A stretch of 64,000 nucleotides of DNA from positions 3,286,001 through 3,350,000 of the forward strand of contig NZ_CP064266.1 in the NCBI RefSeq assembly GCF_022811845.1. Direction: 5' to 3'. Position 1 is the stretch's first letter. The number at the start of each line of letters is the position of its first letter. The translations under genes and the position numbers were made by a program. Positions 9,316 to 16,593 of the stretch are shown here, in pieces. Under the pieces are notes generated by a model, which worked only from the letters and a program-made list of their open reading frames with translations, did not search any database and had not been told where the DNA came from. The stretch comes from Bacillus pseudomycoides (GTDB lineage: Bacteria > Bacillota > Bacilli > Bacillales > Bacillaceae_G).

Positions 9316-9765
9316 ATGAAATTTAAAGTCGAAACACTTCCAAACTATCGTATCGCTTATGTGCGACGAGTTGGTCCATATGGTCCTGAAAATATTGAAG
9401 TAATGGAGAAGTTAAAAGAATGGGCTAGGGAGAAAAATCTTCTTAAATCGGCAATCCTACTTGCAATTCCACAAGATAACCCTGAGACAACACTTCCTGA
9501 AAACTGTAGGTTTGATGCTTGTATTGTGATTTCAGAGGGTTTTCAAATGGATGATTCAATTTGCGAAAGTGAACTTTCTGGTGGAAAATACCTTATCTAC
9601 GAAGTCAAACATACAGCAGAAGATATTCAAAAAGCATATGCTGATATTTTTCCATCTATACAAAACTATGGATATCAAATTGATAACAAACCCATTTTAG
9701 AAAGATACACTGATGATCTGGTTAACAACGATTATTGCGAAATATGTGTACCAGTAAAACCGTAA
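9316..9765 (+). CDS. GyrI-like / effector-binding domain protein
   Basis: 149-residue protein of the GyrI-like (SbmC, AraC effector-binding) superfamily, with the start MKFKVETLPNYRIAYVRRVG, a central IPQDNPETTLPENCRFDACI and C-terminal ICVPVKP typical of the SHS2-fold module. Members bind small molecules or protect gyrase from toxins; the role here is not fixed. ATG 9316 follows GAAAGGAAG and gives the same length as its paralogue at 40041-40490; an upstream in-frame start would add a non-homologous 72-residue tail. A perfect palindrome lies 65 bases downstream. Confidence 0.82.
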   Translation: MKFKVETLPNYRIAYVRRVGPYGPENIEVMEKLKEWAREKNLLKSAILLAIPQDNPETTLPENCRFDACIVISEGFQMDDSICESELSGGKYLIYEVKHTAEDIQKAYADIFPSIQNYGYQIDNKPILERYTDDLVNNDYCEICVPVKP

Positions 9766-9829
9766 TAGTTGCTTAGCTTGTTTCTTGTTTGATATTTTAT
9801 CATCAACAAAAATAAGAGATAGAAAGAGA

Positions 9830-9867
9830 AGAACATGAAGTTATAAGTACTTATAACTTCATGTTCT
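9830..9867. terminator. Perfect 38-base palindrome after the GyrI-like gene
   Basis: The sequence AGAACATGAAGTTATAAGT (9830-9848) is followed directly by its exact reverse complement, leaving almost no loop. CCTTTTATT follows, so it may terminate transcription, but the lack of a loop is unusual. Confidence 0.55.
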
Positions 9868-9980
9868 CCTTTTATTAATCTGTTTCGTTACTCTCTACAA
9901 TCTTTATTATGTTTTGAAGTAAATATCCATTGCTTTGTGAGTGAGCTTCAACAATCTGTCCCGATTGTTGAACATGCAGG

Positions 9981-10018
9981 TGTTGATTTGAAATAAAGTC
10001 GCAATGTTTTGAATAAAG
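9981..10018 (+). mobile_element. Tn7-like transposon left-end sequence
   Basis: Starts TGTTGATTTGA followed by AATAAAGTC at 9992, with a second AATAAAG core at 10012, exactly 20 bases later. Tn7 itself begins TGT and has an AATAAAGTC core in its TnsB-binding sites at the same distance. The same arrangement occurs at 20346, 27492 and 39868. The end is cut short by the TnpB element inserted at 10045; no tns gene is present here. Confidence 0.5.
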
Positions 10019-10044
10019 TAAAACCGTTTGTAAAAAAGTTTAAC

Positions 10045-11454
10045 AGTACTCCAACAGAAGTCCTCTTCCTCAAGCGCGTGCAGGACATAGTCCAGTGGTA
10101 GGGAGGGGAACGTATATTCGTTTCTTTGTTTTTAGGAATCCGAAACACTACAATGAAAAAAGAGGAGGGTGATGACAATGTTGCTGAGCCAAAAATATGA
10201 AATTTTCCCAACGAAAGAACAGAAAGAAATGTTAGAACGTTGGTTACAATATTGTCGTCAAACCTATAACTCTGCTCTTTTAGATAAACAGAGAAAATAT
10301 AAAGAAAATAAGCAATTGTATACACGTTCTGACATGCAAAAGCAACAAGTAATTGCTAAGAAGAGATATCCTTTTCTGAAAGAAGTGCCATCACAGCCCT
10401 TACAAGAAGTATTTTTACGACTTAAAAAGGCATATGATGGCTTTTTTCGTGGGGATACAAACTATCCTAAATTGAAAAAGTATAAAGACTATAATAGTCT
10501 CACTTTCCCTCAATTTGGATTCAAATCGAATGGGAAACACGGCTTTGCGATGTCATTTGCAGATAACGGAAATTTATATAACAAACAATTAGGAGAAATA
10601 GAGATTCATCTGCATCAGCCAATAGAAGGAGCGATCAAACAGCTGATTCTGAAACGCCAATCGAAGAGATGGTACGCTATTTTTAGTGTCGAAAGACAGG
10701 ATGTACCTCCCTCTATTGATATGGAAAATGCAATTGGTATAGACGTAGGGCTGAATCAATACGCTGTTCTTTCAAATAGAACGGTATTTGAAAATCCAAG
10801 ATTTCTTCTGCAAAAAGAAAAACAACTGAGGAAAGCACAGCGTAACCTTTCGAAGAAAAAGAAGAATTCTGCGAACTATAAGAAGCAAGTAGAACGGATT
10901 CGGAACCTTCATGAAAAGGTAGCGAATCAAAGAAAAGATTTTTTACACAAATTAAGTTATCATCTCACGCAAGTGTATTCGGTGATTTGTATAGAAAATC
11001 TTGATATCCGCCAGATGGTTCGGAATCGAAAGGTTTCGAAGTCGATTTCTGATGCAGGCTGGGGCGCTTTTCGTAAGATGCTTTTGTATAAGTGTGAGAA
11101 ATTCGGAGGCCTACTTGTGAAAGTAGATCCGGCGTATACATCACAAGATTGTTCTAGCTGTGGGAATCGTGTAAAAAAATCACTTTCGATTCGGACACAT
11201 ATTTGTACAAAGTGTGGAACGGTGTTAGACAGAGATTATAATGCAAGTCTAAACATTTTGCGGAAAGGATTAGAGCAATTACTTGTGAGAACGATCGAAG
11301 AATGAAACTGTAGGGCAAGGTTGTGTCCAAACAGTATAAACGACGCCTGTGGAGAGTATGTAAGACTGCTTGGATTCCCAAGCAGCAACGCTCTATGAAA
11401 CAGGAAGCCCCTTCTTCAAACGACTCGTAAGAGTGTTAAGGAGGGGTCATTCAC
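10045..11454 (+). mobile_element. IS605-superfamily, TnpB-only (IS1341-type) element
   Basis: Left end begins after TTTAAC (10039-10044), the same hexamer that precedes the related mini-element at 48111. A left-end hairpin region (CCTCAAGCGCGTGCAGGACA and onward) is followed by tnpB. The right end is the hairpin segment GAAGCCCCTTCTTCAAA through GGAGGGGTCATTCAC, ending at 11454. No tnpA (Y1 transposase) is present, so movement would need a Y1 transposase in trans. Confidence 0.7.
10178..11305 (+). CDS. tnpB: TnpB, RNA-guided nuclease of an IS605-type element
   Basis: 375-residue TnpB (OrfB_IS605 with a C-terminal OrfB zinc ribbon). RuvC-I Asp189 (GIDVGLNQ), RuvC-II Glu273 (CIENLDIRQM) and RuvC-III DRD at 351-353 (VLDRDYNASLN) are all present, and the zinc finger has four cysteines (CSSCG and CTKCG). 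TnpB proteins are guide-RNA-directed DNA nucleases that help the element persist. The ATG at 10178 is 8 bases after GAGGAGGG; GTG 10169 and ATG 10172 are alternatives but too close to the ribosome binding site. All key residues are intact. Confidence 0.9.
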   Translation: MLLSQKYEIFPTKEQKEMLERWLQYCRQTYNSALLDKQRKYKENKQLYTRSDMQKQQVIAKKRYPFLKEVPSQPLQEVFLRLKKAYDGFFRGDTNYPKLKKYKDYNSLTFPQFGFKSNGKHGFAMSFADNGNLYNKQLGEIEIHLHQPIEGAIKQLILKRQSKRWYAIFSVERQDVPPSIDMENAIGIDVGLNQYAVLSNRTVFENPRFLLQKEKQLRKAQRNLSKKKKNSANYKKQVERIRNLHEKVANQRKDFLHKLSYHLTQVYSVICIENLDIRQMVRNRKVSKSISDAGWGAFRKMLLYKCEKFGGLLVKVDPAYTSQDCSSCGNRVKKSLSIRTHICTKCGTVLDRDYNASLNILRKGLEQLLVRTIEE

Positions 11455-11474
11455 TCAAAATCTTGTCCTGAAAA
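11306..11474 (+). ncRNA. Candidate omega (right-end) RNA with guide
   Basis: In TnpB systems the guide RNA overlaps the 3-prime end of tnpB and the right end of the element, with the guide directly after the end. Here the sequence after tnpB has a hairpin (CTGCTTGGATTCCCAAGCAG near 11370-11389) and the terminal hairpin ending at TTCAC 11454. The guide would begin at 11455 (TCAAAATCTTGTCCTGAAAA). The RNA boundaries are inferred. Confidence 0.5.
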
Positions 11475-11612
11475 AATGGACTTTATTCTCTTCTGGTATT
11501 AATGAGTAAAAGGAAATTCGTACTGAAATGGGGAATAATACATCACTATCTATTAATGAGGGAGAAAAGACAAAATGAATAACATTAATTTAATAGAATG
11601 AGGGGGATTATT

Positions 11613-12638
11613 TTGAGCAATCGAGTTTTAAACCTTACTAAAGCAATTCATAACATAATAGATGAACAATTTTCTGGAGCTATTTACATCAAGGATAACA
11701 ATGAAGTCTTATTTGAATCAGCATTTGGTTATGCGAACAGGGCTGATAAAAAATTGAATACTGTTCATACACGCTTTGGAATTGCATCTGGCTGTAAGTT
11801 GTTTACAGCTGTTGCTATTTGCCAACTCGTTGAAAAAGGTTTACTAACATTTGAAACTCGTCTTGAAGATTGTTTGAACATAAAATTTCCACATTTTAAC
11901 AAAGGTGTAACAATTCATCACCTTTTGACTCACAGTTCTGGAATACCGGACTATTTTGATGAACAAGTAATGGATAACTTTGAAGACCTTTGGAAACAAA
12001 CACCTATGTATCTCTTGAATGACGCAAAAGATTTTCTTCCTTTATTTCAAAATGGGGAGATGATGTTCCAACCTGGAGAAAAATTCCACTACAATAATGC
12101 TGGATTTATTGTTTTAGGTTTAATCGTGAAACAACAATCAGGACTTTCTTTTACCGACTATATTGAAGCAAATCTCTTCCAACGATGTGGAATGAATGAT
12201 TCAGGATATTTTCCTTTAGATCGACTTCCTAAAAGCACTGCCTATGGATACATAGATAATAGAGATGGAACATGGAGAACAAATATCTACTCGATTCCAA
12301 TAAAAGGTGGAGCTGATGGGGGTGCTTTTATCACACCATCAGATATGATCAAATTTTGGGAGGCATTGTTTAATCATCAGCTTTTAAGTAAAGAATGCAC
12401 AGAAATACTTTTAAATTCGCAAATCCATGTTAAAGATGGGGTAGATTACGGATATGGACTTTGGATCACTAAAAGTGAAGAATCTATAATTAAGTATCAT
12501 GTAATGGGATATGACCCTGGCGTGAGCTTCCATTCTGCTTTTTATCCTAAATCAGGAATCAAGATAGCGATACCTTCAAACAAAAGTTCAGGATCCTTTG
12601 AAGTAATGAAGGGGATTGAAGAAATTTTTGAGATATGA
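11613..12638 (+). CDS. Serine hydrolase, beta-lactamase / penicillin-binding-like
   Basis: 341-residue member of the class C beta-lactamase/AmpH fold family. The SxxK motif is SGCK in FGIASGCKLFTAVA near residue 60, followed by HHLLTHSSGIPDYF and the YxN motif FHYNNAGF near residue 165. The KTG equivalent seems to be the KYHVMGYDPG region. Many such proteins are D-amino acid esterases or peptidases rather than true beta-lactamases. I chose TTG 11613, 8 bases after GAGGGGG; ATG 11598 overlaps that ribosome binding site. No signal peptide is visible, so it is probably cytoplasmic. Confidence 0.8.
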   Translation: MSNRVLNLTKAIHNIIDEQFSGAIYIKDNNEVLFESAFGYANRADKKLNTVHTRFGIASGCKLFTAVAICQLVEKGLLTFETRLEDCLNIKFPHFNKGVTIHHLLTHSSGIPDYFDEQVMDNFEDLWKQTPMYLLNDAKDFLPLFQNGEMMFQPGEKFHYNNAGFIVLGLIVKQQSGLSFTDYIEANLFQRCGMNDSGYFPLDRLPKSTAYGYIDNRDGTWRTNIYSIPIKGGADGGAFITPSDMIKFWEALFNHQLLSKECTEILLNSQIHVKDGVDYGYGLWITKSEESIIKYHVMGYDPGVSFHSAFYPKSGIKIAIPSNKSSGSFEVMKGIEEIFEI

Positions 12639-12746
12639 TTAAACTTTTTTATAAAACCTAAACTTAGATCTGCTGAATGAGAATCCATTTTGATCAATCT
12701 TTGAACAGCTCCCTGTCAAGTAGACAGTGGAAATAATAAAAATACT

Positions 12747-13562
12747 TTAAGCGGCTTGAACCCTGTATTCCAATGGGCTTAAGCCGTTTAATCTTTCTTG
12801 GTAACGTTCGTTATTGTAAAACTGGATATAATCATCTATTGCTTGTTGTAACGCTTCAAATGCTTCATATTTATGTAGGTAATATTTTTCACATTTCAAT
12901 GTTCCCCAAAACGATTCCATTGGTCCATTATCTATACATTTTCCTACACGGGACATGCTATGAATCATGTTTGCTTTTTCTATTTTTCTCTTAAACCCAT
13001 GTGACGTATATTGATACGCTCGATCACTATGAATCAATGGTTTTTCATTCTCTTTTAATATAGTGATAGCTTGGTCCAATGTTTGAAATACCAATTTATT
13101 ATTGTTTGAATGACCCAATACATAGCTAATAATAGAGCCATCATAAAGATCTAAAATGGCGCTTAAATATGTTTTTCTTCCGTTTCTTAATTTGAACTCT
13201 GTGACATCTGTTACCCATTTTTCATTAGGCTTGCTTGCAGTAAATTCACGATTGAGGCGATTTTCAGCGACATATTGCGCTGACGAGGGAACATAGCGTT
13301 TTCTTTTCCGACGAATCACGGACTGTAATCCAGCGATGTGCATTAAGCGATAAATGCGTTTATGGTTAAACTTTTTATGGTATCTTCTATTAATATTTAA
13401 TTTCATTCTTCGATACCCATAAATGCCTCCTACATGTTCATAAATAGCTTGAATATCTTGAAGAATTGCTTCATTTTCTAACTCTCTAGCTGTTGGCGTA
13501 CGTTGTAGCCATTTGTAATAAGCGGCACGAGATACACCGGCAATTTCACATAAAAGGATCAC
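12747..13562 (-). CDS. IS3-family transposase OrfB (DDE catalytic part)
   Basis: 271 residues with an HTH_21 domain (SRAAYYKW), then the rve integrase core. The DDE triad is visible: WVTDVTEF, LIHSDRAYQY and GPMESFWGTLKCE. The usual HSDRGYQY motif has Ala for Gly here. In IS3 elements OrfB is made as an OrfAB fusion by -1 frameshifting. The open frame of OrfB does extend upstream of this ATG towards orfA (RLQNKYKAIQDLHANE), and an A6G run (RC of CTTTTTT near 13655-13671) is a plausible slippery site, so the real product probably starts in orfA. Confidence 0.88.
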   Translation of the reverse strand: MILLCEIAGVSRAAYYKWLQRTPTARELENEAILQDIQAIYEHVGGIYGYRRMKLNINRRYHKKFNHKRIYRLMHIAGLQSVIRRKRKRYVPSSAQYVAENRLNREFTASKPNEKWVTDVTEFKLRNGRKTYLSAILDLYDGSIISYVLGHSNNNKLVFQTLDQAITILKENEKPLIHSDRAYQYTSHGFKRKIEKANMIHSMSRVGKCIDNGPMESFWGTLKCEKYYLHKYEAFEALQQAIDDYIQFYNNERYQERLNGLSPLEYRVQAA

Positions 13563-13627
13563 TGGCAGATTTTCGTTCGCATGTAAATCTTGAATTGCTT
13601 TATATTTATTTTGTAGACGAATGCCTG

Positions 13628-14308
13628 TTAACGACGCCTCCTTTCGAGTTCCTCTAACTTTTTTAAAAAAGCATTTTCTGCACGTAATCGTTCATTTTCT
13701 CGCTCTAATCGTTTCATTTCCAGCTTAAACTTTTCTTCATCTGTTAATTCATATTCCTCTTTCTTTCGACCGCGTTTGTCTTGTAGTGCTTTTTCACCAT
13801 GTGCTTCAAACTTCTTGACCCATTGATATACCTGTTGATAAGAAACTTCATAGCTTTTGGCTGCGAGTTGATAGTTTTTCTGATGTTGTAGACAGTAATT
13901 TACAATTTGAATTCGTTCTTCTAATGTTGTTTTTCTTCTACTTGTCATAGAGTTTTTCATTCCTTTACCAGTATCATTTAATTCTCTATGACTATTATAC
14001 TTTTTAATCCATTTTCCCAAAACCGCAGTACTGGATATATTGTATTTTTGGATAACCTTGCTTAACGAATAGTGTCCTGATAGATAATCATTGACCGCTG
14101 CTAACTTTAGCTCTTTTGAATAAGACTTCCAAGAAGTCGCTTCTGTTAAACCGTCTTCACCATTCATTTCATATCTTCTCTTCCAATCTCTAATCGTACC
14201 AGGATCAACAGAAAACTTAGCTGTAATGTCAGCTATTGAATGATGACCATCTTTATAAAGAGTTAAAATAGCCAGTTTTTCAGCTTTAGAATACTTTATT
14301 CGAGCCAT
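13628..14308 (-). CDS. IS3-family OrfA (helix-turn-helix)
   Basis: 226 residues with two successive HTH_28-like units (KAEKLAILTLYKDG and TTLEERIQIVNYC) and a C-terminal leucine-rich coiled coil (LEMKRLERENERLRAENAFL), the usual OrfA plan in the IS150 group. It ends NAFLKKLEELERRRR in the region of the frameshift signal and precedes orfB on the same strand. It binds the IS ends and supplies the N-terminus of the OrfAB transposase. Confidence 0.87.
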   Translation of the reverse strand: MARIKYSKAEKLAILTLYKDGHHSIADITAKFSVDPGTIRDWKRRYEMNGEDGLTEATSWKSYSKELKLAAVNDYLSGHYSLSKVIQKYNISSTAVLGKWIKKYNSHRELNDTGKGMKNSMTSRRKTTLEERIQIVNYCLQHQKNYQLAAKSYEVSYQQVYQWVKKFEAHGEKALQDKRGRKKEEYELTDEEKFKLEMKRLERENERLRAENAFLKKLEELERRRR

Positions 14309-14499
14309 AGAAAATACTCCCCTTAGATAAACAAATTTTATTTTTTATCTGTCTACCTAATGGGGAGCATATCACTTTTTTCAAAATGGATTCTTTTTAT
14401 TTATCGTAAAGTTGGCGCTATCCCATCGTTAACAAACTAATATTTTGAGGTATCTCCTATCAACTCATTTCTTCGTTTTGAGCAATAAAGAGTTTTTAC

Positions 14500-14712
14500 C
14501 TTGATGGCGAAGTATCGGCTCCACTTATAGGTGATATTGATGCCCTAAAAAATCATAATATTTTTATAAAAAATGGAGAGAGAAATAGTATGAATATACC
14601 ACCTACTGCAGTAAAACCAAATGAAGTAAAGAAAGTGATATATTTTGGAACTGCAAATTCAGATGTGTATACGTATCTACTCTTTTTCATTACGGATATT
14701 GTATTTTTTTAA
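14500..14712 (+). pseudogene. Unidentified gene remnant
   Basis: An open frame without a start codon reads LDGEVSAPLIGDIDALKNHN and later NIPPTAVKPNEVKKVIYFGT. It looks like real coding sequence, but its last part runs into the 3-prime end of the convergent sigma-54 regulator, so it is probably a cut-off gene fragment. I do not recognise the family. Confidence 0.35.
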
Positions 14713-16095
14713 CCGACGGATTAGCGAGGTTTGAGTAATTCCAAGAACTTTTGCAGTTTTACGTGTAGTCTTATTTTCCTTAATTGCCTGTTCAATAATT
14801 TTTTTCTCTATCCTTTCGATAATCTCGCTTAAATTGGTGCCTTTTTTCAGAGACTCTAAAGCTTCTTTCTCCGTGTTTACTGAGAGAAAGCGCTCTGGTA
14901 AATCATGAATTGAGATTTCTTCCTTTTTAGCCATAATAACGAGCTGCTCAACAGTATGTTCTAACTCACGTATATTGCCCGGCCACTGATAACGTTGTAA
15001 AACATCAATTGTTTGCCTCGATAAGGTACGTGTCTGGTTGAATATCTTGTTATATTTTTGTAAATAGAAATGGAGAAACGGAAATATATCTTCTTTCCGC
15101 TCGCGTAGTGGCGGGATGTTTATTGGTAAGACATGAAGTCGATAATATAGGTCGGCTCGGAATTTTCCCTCTTTTACCATTTCCTCGATCTTGCGGTTTG
15201 TTGCTGTAATAATGCGAATATCAGCCCTTACTAACTGTGAACTGCCAATAGGCATATAAGTCTTATCCTGCAGTAATTGAAGGAGCTTAGGCTGCAGGTG
15301 TAGCGGAAGTTCACTAATTTCATCCAAAAAAAGCGTTCCTTTTTCCGCTATTTTCACCAGTCCTGGCTTACCTTTTGAATTAGCACCTGTAAAGGCTCCT
15401 TTGTGGTAGCCGAACAATTCAGATTCGAGAAGTGAATCAGGAATTGCTGCACAATTTATGTGGACAAAAGGTTGACTGTTTCGTTCGCTTAACTCGTGAA
15501 TACGCTTCGCAACTACGTTTTTTCCAACTCCTGTTTCTCCGTTAATGAAAACAGTTGAATCAACACTTGCCACTCTATCCATGATTTCAGCAAGCAAATT
15601 ATTTACTTTGCCATGTCCAATAAAGGACTGTTCCTCCTTGCTTAGAGTATAACGGGTATTTATTTTTTTTATTTCTAGTAAATACCGCTTCAATACGGGG
15701 GCTAATTCTTCCCATCCTAGTTGGGAAATATTTTCCATCCAATTATTTATATCATGACCATGTGCTACAAAATAAATAGGGTTTTCCTGCTCGTCCAAAA
15801 TAATTTCCCCTGTTACTGTCATCTTATTTCCACCGGTAATTTCTTGTACAGCGGTTACAGTACTTCTATTTTGTAAAGCCATTTCGATTACGGATGGAGT
15901 GAACGCACCCTCTTTTTTCAGAACGAAAATATTCCTACCAATCAAATCTTCCTTACGTTTATTAAGAATCTTACAACATGCTTGGTTTACCCATATAATC
16001 GTTCCGTTTTTGTCAACAATATTCATCCCGCTTTCAAGACTGTCGAGAATTTTTAAGAGATATTTGCTTTCAATTTGGACAGGAATGTCGTACAT
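14677..16095 (-). CDS. Sigma-54-dependent transcriptional regulator (PAS-AAA-Fis)
   Basis: 472-residue enhancer-binding protein. Residues about 10-115 form a PAS sensor (DSLESGMNIVDKNGTIIWVN). The AAA+ domain follows with Walker A GETGVGKNVVAKR and the sigma-54 contact loop KGAFTGAN, then a C-terminal Fis-type HTH (RKTAKVLGITQTSLIRRLKK). Proteins of this type (RocR, BkdR) switch on catabolic operons in Bacillus. The ATG at 16095 has AGGAGG 8 bases upstream. It is divergent from a sigma-54 promoter and an amidohydrolase operon, which it most probably activates. Confidence 0.93.
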   Translation of the reverse strand: MYDIPVQIESKYLLKILDSLESGMNIVDKNGTIIWVNQACCKILNKRKEDLIGRNIFVLKKEGAFTPSVIEMALQNRSTVTAVQEITGGNKMTVTGEIILDEQENPIYFVAHGHDINNWMENISQLGWEELAPVLKRYLLEIKKINTRYTLSKEEQSFIGHGKVNNLLAEIMDRVASVDSTVFINGETGVGKNVVAKRIHELSERNSQPFVHINCAAIPDSLLESELFGYHKGAFTGANSKGKPGLVKIAEKGTLFLDEISELPLHLQPKLLQLLQDKTYMPIGSSQLVRADIRIITATNRKIEEMVKEGKFRADLYYRLHVLPINIPPLRERKEDIFPFLHFYLQKYNKIFNQTRTLSRQTIDVLQRYQWPGNIRELEHTVEQLVIMAKKEEISIHDLPERFLSVNTEKEALESLKKGTNLSEIIERIEKKIIEQAIKENKTTRKTAKVLGITQTSLIRRLKKYNIRNEKE

Positions 16096-16116
16096 CGCTT
16101 GAATCCTCCTATGAAG

Positions 16117-16154
16117 ACATCTAATTTGAACCACTAGTGGTTCAAATTAGATGT
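16117..16154. promoter_or_regulatory. Perfect 38-base palindrome upstream of the sigma-54 regulator
   Basis: ACATCTAATTTGAACCACT (16117-16135) is followed immediately by its exact complement. It lies 22 bases upstream of the regulator start and about 135 bases from the sigma-54 promoter. It could be an upstream activator sequence, an autoregulatory operator or a hairpin in the leader. Confidence 0.6.
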
Positions 16155-16286
16155 TAATTAGTGAAAAGAACGAACCATTTATGAATCTGTTGAAATGAAT
16201 TTAATTCATTATATCTCATACTAGTTGGATTTAAAGTGATTTTTTATAATTTTCTGTCTTTTTGCCATAATTTCGTTCCAAATTTA

Positions 16287-16302
16287 TGGCATGATTATTG
16301 CA
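16287..16302 (+). promoter_or_regulatory. Sigma-54 (-24/-12) promoter
   Basis: TGGCATGATTATTGCA matches the SigL consensus TGGCAC-N5-TTGCA, with GG and GC ten bases apart. It reads rightward towards 16353 and the amidohydrolase gene, next to the divergent enhancer-binding regulator. Confidence 0.87.
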
Positions 16303-16352
16303 ATATAAAAGTGTACCGCATGGAATTATTAAATTATACAAGGAGGTATGTA

Positions 16353-16494
16353 ATGAATTTTTGCTAACAGAGAAAAATATTTTGTCCTAGGAATGTCGTT
16401 TAATTTATGTTGGATTGTTTTGTGTACTGTTTTGGCTTCACTAATTATGTTTATTATTCGGGGGAATTTTTTACACTTTGTGCTTTTGAAATAA
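16353..16494 (+). pseudogene. Frameshifted small membrane protein
   Basis: AGGAGG precedes ATG 16353 but the frame stops after MNFC. With one fewer T in the run at 16358-16362 the reading becomes MNFANREKYFVLGMSFNLCW and then WIVLCTVLASLIMFIIRGNF, one hydrophobic helix and a stop at 16494. It is the first gene after the sigma-54 promoter. It may be a small transporter subunit; the one-base change disables it. Confidence 0.5.
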
Positions 16495-16593
16495 ATTCTT
16501 ACTAACTGTTTAATGACAGCGCTTTAATGTCACATCGTTATAGTCAATAGAACAATCAAAAAAATATGGAAGTTAAAAAAGGATGGTGTATTT

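Larger units (their letters stand above)
12708..14368 (-). mobile_element. IS3-family (IS150 group) insertion sequence
   Basis: About 1.66 kb with imperfect terminal inverted repeats. One end begins GCTCCC at 12708, with AGTAGACAG a few bases in, and the other reads GCTCCC with GGTAGACAG on the minus strand from 14368. It contains orfA and orfB on the minus strand. A clear target duplication is not visible. Confidence 0.85.
12680..14399 (+). terminator. Terminator hairpin split by an IS3-family insertion
   Basis: AGAATCCATTTTGA (12680-12693) is the exact reverse complement of TCAAAATGGATTCT (14381-14394), which is followed by TTTTTAT. The two arms flank the IS at 12708-14368. The left arm and its loop (TTGATCAATCTTTG) match the intact hairpin at 28786-28830. 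The original unit would have terminated the serine hydrolase gene. Confidence 0.65.
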
